Origin: Rhabdothermincola sp037478855
GTDB taxonomy: Bacteria; Actinomycetota; Acidimicrobiia; Acidimicrobiales; Acidimicrobilacustridaceae
Direction of reading: 5' to 3'
Assembly: GCA_037478855.1 (NCBI GenBank)
Contig: JBBFLY010000068.1
Location: forward strand, 1-15,493
DNA: 15,493 bases
Shown: positions 7,866 through 15,342 of the stretch, one piece after another
Position numbering within the stretch: the stretch's first letter is position 1
Layout of the letters: each line of letters starts with the position of its first letter
The notes under the pieces: generated by a model
Databases searched by the model: none
The model's input: only the letters and a program-made list of their open reading frames with translations
Told to the model about the DNA's origin: nothing
Made by a program: the position numbers and the translations under genes

Positions 7866-8659
7866 GCCATCCCCCCCAGAACCCACCCCGGAGCGCGATC
7901 CGGTCGGTCGCGATACCGACCGAGCACGGCGGCTGGGGGCTGACAGCCGAACCGGTGCTGCTCGGCCTGCTCCTCGCTCCGAGCGTCGCCGGGGCACTCC
8001 TCGGCGCTGCCGCCATGGTCGCCTTCCTGGTACGCCAGCCGCTCCGGCTGGTGCTCGTCGACCACCACCGACGACGAACGCTGGCCCGCACCCAACTGGC
8101 TCGAATGGTCGTGCTCATCGAAGCGGGAGCGCTCGGTGCGCTGCTCGCCGCGGCCGTGCCGCTCGCCCGATCCCCGTTCTGGTGGCCGGCGCTCGCCGCA
8201 GCACCGCTGGTCGCGACCGAGCTGTGGTTCGACATGCGATCTCGCAGCCGCCGGCTCGTCCCCGAGCTCGCTGGCGCGATCGGCGTGGCCGCGGCGGCAC
8301 CCACGATCGTGCTCGCCGGCGGCGGTTCGACCGCCGAAGCGGTCGGAGCCTGGCTGATCCTCGCGGCGCGCTCGGCCACCGCCATCCCCTTCGTCCGTTC
8401 CCAGATCGCCCGGCAGCGTGGTCGAGACCAGCGGAGCAGTGCGCTGCTCGGCGCAGATCTCGCCGCCCTCTCGCTCGTCGTCGTGGCAGTCCTCGTCAAG
8501 CCGATGTTCGTCGCCGGCGCCGCCGCCGTTGCGATAGCGATCGTCTTCCAGCGCGGGACCGCGCAGAGCAGTGCGCCGCCGAAGGTGCTCGGCATCCGCC
8601 AGACGGTGCTGGGCCTGTCCGTCGTGGCCGCCACCGCGCTCGGCGTCCACCTCGCCTGA
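7862..8659 (+). CDS. YwiC-like integral membrane protein
   Basis: The 265-residue protein has around eight hydrophobic segments. Near its N-terminus is the family signature PTEHGGWGLTAEP (YwiC-like, usually P-x-EHGAWG). A basic loop, RQPLRLVLVDHHRRRT, separates the second and third membrane segments. The start ATG has a good ribosome site, GGAGGT, eight bases upstream. The biochemical role of the family is not established. In Bacillus subtilis ywiC sits among the narGHJI-arfM-fnr-narK nitrate-respiration genes, which suggests a link to anaerobic or nitrate metabolism. Here it sits between a PRT-hydrolase fusion and a DUF542 protein, which fits that theme. Confidence 0.85.
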   Translation: MSHPPQNPPRSAIRSVAIPTEHGGWGLTAEPVLLGLLLAPSVAGALLGAAAMVAFLVRQPLRLVLVDHHRRRTLARTQLARMVVLIEAGALGALLAAAVPLARSPFWWPALAAAPLVATELWFDMRSRSRRLVPELAGAIGVAAAAPTIVLAGGGSTAEAVGAWLILAARSATAIPFVRSQIARQRGRDQRSSALLGADLAALSLVVVAVLVKPMFVAGAAAVAIAIVFQRGTAQSSAPPKVLGIRQTVLGLSVVAATALGVHLA

Positions 8660-8673
8660 TCCGCGAGCTGCCG

Positions 8674-8871
8674 ATGGATTCCAACCCCACCCTCGCCACG
8701 CTGGTGAACGAGAACCCCGCCGCGGCCGCGATCCTCGATCGATGCCTCGTCGACTCCTGCTGTGGGGGCGGTCGAGGCTTGCGGGAGGCCTGCGCGTCCA
8801 GGGGCATCGACGTCGAGCAGGTGCTGGCGGAGCTGGTGGCAACACCGCGTGGGCCGGAGTCCAGGACCTGA
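8674..8871 (+). CDS. Stand-alone ScdA/RIC N-terminal (DUF542) domain protein
   Basis: The 65-residue protein is essentially one DUF542 domain: TLATLVNENPAAAAILDR, then the cysteine motif DSCCGGGRGL (C29, C30) and the helix EACASRGIDVEQVLAEL. In ScdA/YtfE (RIC) this domain precedes a di-iron hemerythrin-like domain that repairs nitric-oxide-damaged iron-sulfur clusters. Here the hemerythrin part is absent and a stop follows after RGPESRT. Single-domain versions may act in sulfur or metal handling or pair with a separate hemerythrin protein. The gene begins 14 bases after the ywiC-like stop, so it is probably the last gene of that operon; its own ribosome site is weak. Confidence 0.85.
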   Translation: MDSNPTLATLVNENPAAAAILDRCLVDSCCGGGRGLREACASRGIDVEQVLAELVATPRGPESRT

Positions 8872-8872
8872 C

Positions 8873-8885
8873 CCCGGACCCCGGG
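8873..8885. terminator. Short hairpin between convergent gene ends
   Basis: CCCGG-ACC-CCGGG forms a five-base-pair stem in the 16-base gap between the DUF542 gene and the convergent dinB stop. There is no T-tract, so a bidirectional terminator role is only a weak suggestion. Confidence 0.2.
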
Positions 8886-8887
8886 CC

Positions 8888-10177
8888 TCAGTTGGCAGGC
8901 TCAGCGCGGGGGTCGGCGAACCGAGCGCCATCCAGCTGGTGGAGGGCCTCGAGCGCGTCGGCCGGGTCGTGGCGCTGGGTGAGCGTGGCCGCGACGTAGC
9001 CCACGGCATCCCGCCCGTATCTGGCTCGCACCGCGTCGATGGCGCGGTCGACCGCCGAGCGGGCCGACTCCGAAGGCCTCCCGCGAGGGGGCTGACCCGG
9101 GTCAGTCCCGAGCGGCAGCTCGAGCTGTGAGGCCCCCTCATCGACGAGGTTCGAGACGGCGACGGCGAGGAGCGTGATCTCCCGCTCGGCAGGATGGTCC
9201 TCGAGCGCTGACCGGGCCAGGCTCACGGCCAGCTCCGTGAGGGTCCGGGTGCTGCAGAGCGCGGTGGGGACGGTGGCCGACCGGCTGACGGCGCGCATCC
9301 CGGCGAAGCGGACGCGGACGGTCACCGTGCGACCGGCACGGCGCGCCGCGCGCAGCCGGGTGGCGACGCGATCGGCGAGACGAGCGAGCACCGAGCGCAG
9401 CAGCTCGGCGGTCGCCACCTGCCGGCCGAGCGCGGCCTGTGCACCCACCGACCGCGATCGACGCCCGACCGCGACGCGGCGCGCATCCTCGTTGGCGATG
9501 AGCGAGGAGAGCCTCTGGGCCCCCGAACGTCCGACGAGGTGCTCGAGAGCACCGGGCGACACCTTGGCGAGCTGGCCGATGGTGTCGACCCCTACTGCCG
9601 CCAGGCGCTCACGGGTGACCGGCCCGACCCCCCACAGGAGCCCGACCGGCAGCGGGTCGAGGAAGCTCCGCTCCTCCCCCGGCTCAACCACCACCAGGCC
9701 GTCGGGCTTCGCAACCTGCGAGGCCACCTTGGCCAGATGCTTGGTGGTGGCGACACCGATGGAGACTGGCAACCCGATCTCCTCCCGAACCCGGCGACGG
9801 ATCTGCTGGGCGATCTCCGCTGGGGAGCCGAACAGGTGCGTGGACCCCGCGACGTCGAGGAACGCCTCGTCGACGGAGATCCGCTCAACGAGTGGGGTGA
9901 AGTCGCCGAGCACCCGCATCACCCGGTCGGCGACACGCTGGTACTCGCCGAAGTGGCTGCCGACGAACTGCAGCTGTGGGCACAGCCGGCGGGCCCGCCA
10001 AGCGGGCATGCCTCCGTGGACCCCGAAGGCCTTCGCCTCGTAGGAGGCGGCGAGCACGACCCCACCTCCGACCGCGATCGGTTTGCCGCGCAGGCCGGGG
10101 TCGAGCAGCTGCTCGACCGAGGCGTAGAAGGCGTCGAGGTCGGCGTGGAGGATGGTGGCCTCGACTGGGTGGACCAC
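8888..10177 (-). CDS. dinB: DNA polymerase IV (Y-family translesion polymerase)
   Basis: The protein is about 429 residues. Y-family catalytic motifs are intact: HADLDAFYASVE (first acidic residues) and RISVDEAFLDVAG (SVDEA). The fingers/palm region shows VLAASYEAKAFGVHGGMPAWRA, and the helix-hairpin-helix region LLWGVGPVTRERLAAVGV. Near the C-terminus QLELPL fits the beta-clamp binding motif, so recruitment to the clamp is expected. It copies damaged DNA with low fidelity. I prefer the GTG at 10177, because a TANNNT box (TAACCT, 10189-10184) lies six bases upstream, matching a leaderless start; the GTG at 10183 is the alternative. A perfect LexA box lies just upstream. The 3' end is followed by ~45 residues past the clamp motif. 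Confidence 0.95.
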   Translation of the reverse strand: MVHPVEATILHADLDAFYASVEQLLDPGLRGKPIAVGGGVVLAASYEAKAFGVHGGMPAWRARRLCPQLQFVGSHFGEYQRVADRVMRVLGDFTPLVERISVDEAFLDVAGSTHLFGSPAEIAQQIRRRVREEIGLPVSIGVATTKHLAKVASQVAKPDGLVVVEPGEERSFLDPLPVGLLWGVGPVTRERLAAVGVDTIGQLAKVSPGALEHLVGRSGAQRLSSLIANEDARRVAVGRRSRSVGAQAALGRQVATAELLRSVLARLADRVATRLRAARRAGRTVTVRVRFAGMRAVSRSATVPTALCSTRTLTELAVSLARSALEDHPAEREITLLAVAVSNLVDEGASQLELPLGTDPGQPPRGRPSESARSAVDRAIDAVRARYGRDAVGYVAATLTQRHDPADALEALHQLDGARFADPRAEPAN

Positions 10178-10183
10178 ACCCAC

Positions 10184-10189
10184 AGGTTA
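10184..10189 (-). promoter_or_regulatory. Probable -10 element of dinB
   Basis: TAACCT on the minus strand fits TANNNT and is separated by six bases (GTGGGT) from the GTG at 10177. The spacing implies a leaderless dinB transcript. A seventeen-base upstream spacer would be filled by the LexA box; the -35 position (TCGTGA) is a weak match. Confidence 0.5.
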
Positions 10190-10190
10190 C

Positions 10191-10206
10191 TCGAACGCGT
10201 GTTCGA
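10191..10206 (-). promoter_or_regulatory. LexA-binding SOS box upstream of dinB
   Basis: TCGAAC-N4-GTTCGA is a perfect 6+6 palindrome (spacer GCGT on the plus strand) and equals the mycobacterial/Gram-positive SOS-box consensus. It starts at the base directly after the nfi-like stop codon and ends one base before the putative dinB -10 box, a position where LexA would block RNA polymerase. dinB is therefore probably induced by DNA damage, independently of the upstream gene. Confidence 0.85.
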
Positions 10207-10914
10207 TCACGAGCTGCTGGCGCTGGATCTCGCCTCCCGCGCCAGGCGACGCGCCTGGCGCAGCGGCTCGGGGCTGCGGGCTGAGGCGGTCGTGCGCAGC
10301 ACCACCTCCACCGCGGTGTCGACGTCGGTCCGCCAGGCGGCGTGTGCGACCACAGGCTTGACCCCGGATCGGGTGCGCACCCAGCGGGCCACCTCCTCAC
10401 CGTCGATGTGCAACGGCGCGCTCGCTCCGGCGTCCGGTTCCCGCGGCTCAGCCCCGACCGCGAGCAGCGGACGGTGGGTCACCCCGATCGAGGGCAGGTC
10501 GACCACTGCGCCGAGGTGCAAGGCCAGACCCGCCCGCCGGGGATGGTCACGACCGGTCGCATCCACGAGCAGCACGTCAGGGCGACCGTCCAGCACTTCC
10601 AGCGCGTCGAGCAGCAGGGAGCCTTCGCGGAGGGCGAGCATGCCGGGCTTGTAGCTCGCGCCCGCCCTACCCGGCACCACCACCCCCGCCAGCAGCTCTC
10701 CGGTCTCCGCGACGAGCGCCGCCGCGCACCAGGCACGGTCTCCGCGGGCCCCTGGGCCCTGCTCGCCGCGCGCGAAGGCCACGAAGCACCCCACCGCGAC
10801 GAGGGTCCGATCGGCCGGCGGCTGCCATGGTGGTGGGGACGCGGCGCCGAGCCGAACCTGTGCTCGCAGGAGCGCCTCTTCGGTCCGCCAGTCGTCGCGG
10901 GGGTCGTGGTCCAC
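10207..10914 (-). CDS. Endonuclease V homologue with altered first catalytic site
   Basis: The 235-residue protein matches endonuclease V, which cuts DNA or RNA next to inosine. Visible motifs are SYKPGMLALREG (the PYIPG-x-LAFRE region, E97) and LLVDATGRDHPRRAGLALHLG (VDGxG-x-x-HPRRxGLAxHLG, D118 and H124), then LPSIGVTH. The first metal-binding aspartate, normally in a GVDVAY-like strand, is not there: the region reads VAVGCFVAFARG, with C43/F44 at the expected place. The protein may be inactive, use another residue, or have a different substrate. The GTG start at 10914 is the furthest sensible one. The gene ends 23-29 bases before dinB on the same strand, forming a repair pair, though dinB has its own promoter. 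Confidence 0.85.
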   Translation of the reverse strand: MDHDPRDDWRTEEALLRAQVRLGAASPPPWQPPADRTLVAVGCFVAFARGEQGPGARGDRAWCAAALVAETGELLAGVVVPGRAGASYKPGMLALREGSLLLDALEVLDGRPDVLLVDATGRDHPRRAGLALHLGAVVDLPSIGVTHRPLLAVGAEPREPDAGASAPLHIDGEEVARWVRTRSGVKPVVAHAAWRTDVDTAVEVVLRTTASARSPEPLRQARRLAREARSSASSS

Positions 10915-11093
10915 GCCCGCGATCGTCGCCCGCGCGCCGGCCTACCGGCCAGGCCGACGCCGGGTCGGTGCAGGATCGGCGGCTGCGGCGTGATCTCTCG
11001 TCACCCCGGCAGCGTCCACATCGGCGTTCGGCACGCCTGGCGCACCGGCTCGGTGGGAGGCGGGTACGGTCGTGCGGTCGAAGGGGGGACGAG
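10915..11093. promoter_or_regulatory. Divergent intergenic region between nfi-like gene and lipoprotein gene
   Basis: This 179-base region must carry the promoters of both neighbours. TACGGT at 11065-11070 fits TANNNT on the plus strand and would start transcription shortly before the ribosome site of the lipoprotein gene. I see no LexA box here and no clear -35 element. Confidence 0.3.
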
Positions 11094-12671
11094 ATGGGTC
11101 TTGCGCTCGTGTCACGGTTGGTGCTCGTCGGCGGGATCGTGGCGGCCGCCGCGAGCGGCTGCTCCTCGAGCCGCGACACCGCTGCGAACCCGGCTGGAGG
11201 AACGGCGGTCGCAAACCAGCGCCTGTTCATCGCTCGGGCACCCGATGCGATCAGCAGACCGCCAGCTGAGGGAAGAGGCGTCGTGCTGCCGCAACCCGCG
11301 GTGTCCCCACCGGAGGGCTACGTGCAGGAGGAGCGGTTCGTCAGCGGGACCGCGACGCGCCTGACCGCCGTCGACACCCCCGAGGACGGCTTCTGGGCCA
11401 CGGAGCCTGCCGGCGAGGCCCTCTACCGAACGCGGGTCATCGTCCGCCGGCCGGCCGACCCGGCGAATTTCAGCGGGACCGTCGTGGTCGAGTGGTTCAA
11501 CGTGAGCGCCATCGAGTCGGCGCCTGACTGGGCCTACCTGGCGGAGGAGATCGGGCGGGAAGGCCACGCCTATGTCGGGGTGAGCGCACAGGCGCAGGGA
11601 GTAGAAGGTGGCGACACCATCCTCGACGTGCAGGTGAACCGTGAGGCGACGAGCCGGACCGAGGCGGTGACCGACCCCAGCGGGCTGAAGCACCTCGACC
11701 CCGAGCGCTACGGCACCCTCTCGCATCCCGGGGATGCCTACTCGTTCGACATCTTCAACCAGGTCGGTCGAGCGGTACGCGAGTCGCCCGCCGAACTGCT
11801 CGGTGGGCTCGTCCCGTCGCAGGTGCTGGCCGTCGGTGAGTCACAGTCGGCGATCTTCCTTTCCACGCTGGTGAACGCGCTGCACCCGCTCGACCCGGTC
11901 TTCGACGGGTTCCTGATCCACAGCCGTGGCGCCGCCGTCGCGCCGCTGGACGGCGACCTCCTGCGCAACCGCTCCGCTGACGCCGCGACGACGATGCAGC
12001 CCGTACGCGTGCGCACCGACCTCGACGTCCCGGTCTTCCTCTTCGAGACCGAGACTGATCTCACCCTGCTCGGGTACGCAGAGGCCCGGCAGCCGGACAC
12101 CGACCGGATCCGGACCTGGGAGGTGGCGGGCACCGCCCACGCGGACGCCCATGTGCTGCGATCCATCCTCGGGGGCCCACGGGATCCGGGTGTCGGTTCC
12201 CTGCTCGGTTGTGCCGCCCCGATCAACACCGGACCGCAGCATGAGGTGCTGCAAGCTGCGCTGCACCACCTGGTGACCTGGGCGGCGGGGGGCGATGCTC
12301 CCCCCTCGGGCGAGCGCATCGAGCTGAGCGCGGGTGAGTCACCGTCGATCATCCGTGACGACCACGGGATCGCTGTCGGTGGTGTGCGTAACCCGCTGGT
12401 GGACGTCCCGGTGGCGATCCTCACCGGTGACCCGGCCGGCGGCGCCACCATCGATCAGCTCCGAGCAGGCAAGGCCGGCATCTGCGTGCTGTTCGGTCAG
12501 ACCGTCCCGTTCAACCGGCAGACGCTGCTCGCGCGCTACGGGACGGCCGACGAGTACCTGGAGGCGTTCCGCCGCTCTGCGGACGAGGCCGTCGCGGCCG
12601 GCTTCCTCCTGCGCCCCGACGCTGACCAGCTCATCGCCGAGGCTGAGGCGAGTCGGGAACGGTTCTCGTAG
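11094..12671 (+). CDS. Secreted lipoprotein, alpha/beta-hydrolase domain family (Abhydrolase_10-like)
   Basis: The 525-residue protein starts at the ATG at 11094, preceded by AGGGGGG. It has a short basic N-terminus, a hydrophobic stretch and a lipobox-like ASGC (cysteine 23), so it is probably exported and lipid-anchored; the A at -3 makes the lipobox imperfect. The body shows the alpha/beta hydrolase layout: VVVEWFNVSA, nucleophile S250 in VGESQSA, a strand VPVFLFETETDL and a histidine in VAGTAHADAH. Similar proteins are annotated only as alpha/beta hydrolase domain proteins; the substrate is unknown. The gene is divergent from the nfi-dinB pair across a 179-base gap. The remains of a methyltransferase begin within about 20 bases of its stop, suggesting a rearrangement junction there. 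Confidence 0.85.
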   Translation: MGLALVSRLVLVGGIVAAAASGCSSSRDTAANPAGGTAVANQRLFIARAPDAISRPPAEGRGVVLPQPAVSPPEGYVQEERFVSGTATRLTAVDTPEDGFWATEPAGEALYRTRVIVRRPADPANFSGTVVVEWFNVSAIESAPDWAYLAEEIGREGHAYVGVSAQAQGVEGGDTILDVQVNREATSRTEAVTDPSGLKHLDPERYGTLSHPGDAYSFDIFNQVGRAVRESPAELLGGLVPSQVLAVGESQSAIFLSTLVNALHPLDPVFDGFLIHSRGAAVAPLDGDLLRNRSADAATTMQPVRVRTDLDVPVFLFETETDLTLLGYAEARQPDTDRIRTWEVAGTAHADAHVLRSILGGPRDPGVGSLLGCAAPINTGPQHEVLQAALHHLVTWAAGGDAPPSGERIELSAGESPSIIRDDHGIAVGGVRNPLVDVPVAILTGDPAGGATIDQLRAGKAGICVLFGQTVPFNRQTLLARYGTADEYLEAFRRSADEAVAAGFLLRPDADQLIAEAEASRERFS

Positions 12672-12689
12672 CGTGGCCGCGGCTCCCGC

Positions 12690-13642
12690 CCAAGAGCTTG
12701 AGCAGGAACGACCAGTGGCGAGAGCGCCATTCGAAGATCGGATTGGGGTGGCCGCGCCGGCCGTGTAGTGCAGGTAGTTCTCGCCGGGCGGGATGTCGGG
12801 GAGCAGGTGCCCCCACTGGCCACGCACGACCTCCTCGGGCTCCGGCTCGGTGATCAGGTCTGTGAGCACCTCGCCGGTCGTCACGTGGGGGAACGGACCG
12901 CCCGTCGTCTCTCGACGCTCCCACTGGCCGTGGTGCGTCGGTTCGGGGAGCTCGGGGAGCTTGTCCCGCTTGCGGCACCCGACGATGAAGAGCCGAGGCC
13001 GAGCCTGCGGCACGCCGTAGTCCGCAGCGTTCAGCACCCGGTGGTCGTGCTTGTAGCCGGCGGCCTCGATCTCCCTGAGAAGTCGTTCGAAGGCAGGGCG
13101 GCTCGCCTTGTTGTTGAAGGTCAGGGCATACACGTTCTCGAGGATGAACTACCGGGGCTTCGCCTCGGCCAGCACCCGCATGTACGCCTGGAGGAGGCTG
13201 GCAGTCGGATCGATGCCGTCGCGCTTCCAGTCGAGCCAGAACCCTGACTTGGAGAAGGCCACGCATGGCGCCCCCCGATGAGGAGCTCTGGTCGGTTGCG
13301 GCTGCTGAGCCCGCCGGCCTTGAGGATGTCCCGGGTGGTGACGCCCTCGCCCTGGCCGGTGGCGAGTGGGTAGAGGTTCCCGCGGATGACCTCGCGCTGC
13401 TCGGGGAAGTACTGAGTGCGGTTCTTCTCCATCGAGTCGGCGGCGTCCTCGTCCCACTCGACGGCCGCGACCGTGCCGAACCCCGCCTGCTCGATGCCGA
13501 GATCGAGTCCTCCGGCGCCTGAGAATGACGAGATGACGGCTCCGCTCACCGGCCCAATGTGGCCGGGTCGGTCGGTGGTCGCGCGCATGGGCAGCCGGAG
13601 CTGCGTGTCGCTCCGGAACAGGTCGGCTCGGGTGTGGCGCAT
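12690..13642 (-). pseudogene. Decayed C5 cytosine DNA methyltransferase
   Basis: Read on the minus strand, the gene has methyltransferase motif I (SSFSGAGGLDLGIEQAGFG), motif IV (LLIGG-APCVAFS), motif VI (ILENV) and motif VIII (QARPRLFIVG). It is broken three times. A one-base loss in a C6 run (13271-13276) shifts the frame exactly inside motif IV, before the catalytic cysteine. An in-frame TAG lies at 13149-13151, three codons before ILENV. Another frameshift falls near 12750-12765, where the sequence resumes as GHPNPIFEWRSRHWSFLLKL. Homology then stops at about 12690, so the rest of the target-recognition domain and motifs IX-X are missing. It cannot make an active enzyme as written. The start is uncertain (ATG at 13642, ATG at 13588 or GTG at 13549). 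Confidence 0.88.
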
Positions 13643-13989
13643 GGCTCTAGCAGACCCAGACCCTGTGACAGCGAAGCCGGGCGCCGACGAGGCCTGGAAG
13701 GGTCGCGATCAGCGCACGGTGGCCCTCGGGGGCGGCCTCCGCGTGCCCTACCCCCAGCCGCGTGACGAGGCGGCCACGAAGGTGGGGAAGGGCAACAGGA
13801 GGAAGGACACCAAGCCGGAGGTTGCCCTGCGATCGGCCCTCCACCGTCGCGGCCTGGAGACCGAAGCGGGTGGCCCGGCTTCACCACCACCGGTGTTCAG
13901 GTCGGCATATCGGTCACCTTCATCCGGTGAGCCGCTCACGCGGCATCCCATCGGCGCTCGCCCAGTCCGAGGACCCCGGTGCCAGTTAG
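13641..13989 (+). pseudogene. Remnant of a Vsr-like very-short-patch mismatch endonuclease
   Basis: From the ATG at 13641, after a ~50-residue unconserved leader, the frame contains GNRRKDTKPEVALRSALHRRGL, the typical N-terminus of Vsr endonucleases, which nick T:G mismatches arising at methylated cytosines. After ~13860 the similarity disappears. The core with the catalytic aspartate and the FVDGCFWH motif is absent, and a short stretch ending QSEDPGAS (another frame, stop at 13987-13989) may be the residue of the C-terminal HEDP motif. So an internal deletion plus frameshifts have removed the catalytic centre. Its place divergent to a C5 methyltransferase is the standard arrangement for a Vsr gene. 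Its ATG overlaps the first ATG of the methyltransferase on the other strand. Confidence 0.7.
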
Positions 13990-14987
13990 CTTCGCCAGCG
14001 TGGACGTCGTGCTCGTCGGTGGTGTGAAGTCGAAGGTCGACCACCTGGCCCCAGCTCGGGACCTATACACCTCGGCCCTGTTCCGCAAGGCGCGGGCCTA
14101 CGCAGGATCGTCGGGTGTCCCGTGGTTCGTCCTCTCGGCTGAGCACGGCCTGGTCTCAGGTGATCGAGCCGTACGAGCTCAACCTCTCGTCCACGCCACG
14201 GAGCTACCGCGCCGAGTGGGGAAATCGTGTCGTGGCGGACCTCGCATCGAGCATGGGTGGCCTCGAAGGGAAGACAGTCGAGGTCCACGCCGGCGCCGCA
14301 TACGTCGAAGCCATCAGAAGTGGGCTCGCGGCGGCCGGGGCGACGATGGTTGCACCGCTGTCGGGCCTCACGATGGGGGAGCGATTGGCCTGGTACCCCT
14401 CGCTGCGTCCCGGTTGCTCTGCCTCGCCGCCCGGCACGGCTTCGGTGGAGGCACACGAGCTGGCCTTGCGCCTTCGCGACTTCGAGGGCGCGCTGACGCC
14501 GGACGAGCTGCTGCGTCGAGGTCGAAGCGACCTCGACGGCCCTGGCCTCTACTCGTGGTGGGTCGACGAGGAGGGTGCCGACGACCTCTCGCGTGGGCTT
14601 GGCCACACCGTTGCTCCTGGGCTCATCTACGCCGGCCTCGCCGGAGCCACTCGCTCACGGAGCGAACGGCGGTCGACGAACACGCTGTGGGGGCGACTTC
14701 AAGGCATGCACCTCGGATCACGCAGCGACTTCTCGACGTTCCGCCGAAGCCTCGGCTCGATCATGGCCGAGCTCCGCGGAACGAACGAGATCGACGAGGC
14801 GCACCTCAGCGAGTGGATGCACGCGCACCTTCGCGTCCTCACCGTCCCGGTCGAGGACGCTGACGCACTTGACGGGCTCGAGAGCGGGGTCCTCGCCGAG
14901 CTCGATCCTCCGCTGAACCTGGCGGAGATGCCCAAGAGCGAAGTCCGTGCACGCCTCTCCCAGCTCCGAAAGCTCCACGGCAAGTAG
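13979..14987 (+). pseudogene. Frameshifted DUF6884 + GIY-YIG nuclease gene (candidate restriction endonuclease)
   Basis: Two overlapping frames make one protein. The first (GTG at 13979 or 14000) reads VDVVLVGGVKSKVDHLAPARDLYTSALFRKARAYA and LSAEHGLVS, the DUF6884 domain. Near 14155-14162 the frame changes, and the second frame continues VIEPYELNLSSTPRSYR, then a GIY-YIG-type nuclease domain: GLYSWW (from 14544), LIYAGLAGATRS, NTLWGRL and a final ESGVLAELDPPLN with the expected Glu and Asn. The nuclease half itself is complete to its stop and could be read from an internal start, so only the fusion is certainly broken. Next to methyltransferase and Vsr relics, a role as the restriction nuclease of that system is a reasonable inference, since GIY-YIG restriction enzymes such as Eco29kI are known. 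Confidence 0.72.
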
Positions 14988-14994
14988 CGTCGGC

Positions 14995-15300
14995 GTGCGG
15001 ATCCTGACCTGGAACCTCGACCACGGCTGTCGGGGCGGTCGGCCCGTGTCCGACGCCCAATCGCAATTGATCGCGTGTGTCGAAGCGGTCATCGCGGTGT
15101 TGACCTGGCTGCCGAGCGAGTGGTCGACGTCGACCGCTGATCGCGTGGCCTCTCCAGCCGAGCGACCAGCGGCGCGCGGACTTGAGTCGTGGGTTGGGAT
15201 CTTCGGTCCGTCAGTCCATCGAGCTTCAATCGGGATTCCGTTTGAGCGCACGGCCGCAGCGGCGATCACGCAGGTCGGCGATGTGGACCCCTCGACCGCC
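14995..15300 (+). pseudogene. N-terminal fragment of an endonuclease/exonuclease/phosphatase-like protein
   Basis: A GTG seven bases after the GIY-YIG stop opens a frame beginning MRILTWNLDHG, the usual first strand of the EEP (DNase I-like) superfamily with its metal-site asparagine. It continues with LTWLPSEWS where a glutamate (LTE-x-PS) is expected, then RGLESWVGIFGPSV and IPFERTAAAAI. From about 15290 the codon use stops being GC-ended and no further EEP motif is visible, although the frame stays open to the end of the window. I therefore read it as a truncated or decaying gene. Coupling to the GIY-YIG gene suggests they were one operon. The family call rests mainly on the N-terminal motif. 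Confidence 0.45.
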
Positions 15301-15313
15301 GCCGAAAACTGCG

Positions 15314-15339
15314 CTGACCAGCGCCTTCGCGCTGGTCAG
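15314..15339 (-). terminator. Strong hairpin, possible tRNA terminator
   Basis: CTGACCAGCGC-CTTC-GCGCTGGTCAG is a perfect eleven-base-pair stem with a four-base loop. It lies directly downstream (in the minus direction) of a tRNA 3'-end-like sequence, as expected for a tRNA terminator. It lacks a T-tract on either side. Confidence 0.5.
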
Positions 15340-15342
15340 ATC

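Noticed and set aside
6592..9141. An 849-codon open frame on the minus strand
   Set aside because: It lies opposite the PRT-hydrolase, ywiC-like and DUF542 genes and part of the dinB region. Its composition is low-complexity R/A/G/P/S and no motif is visible.
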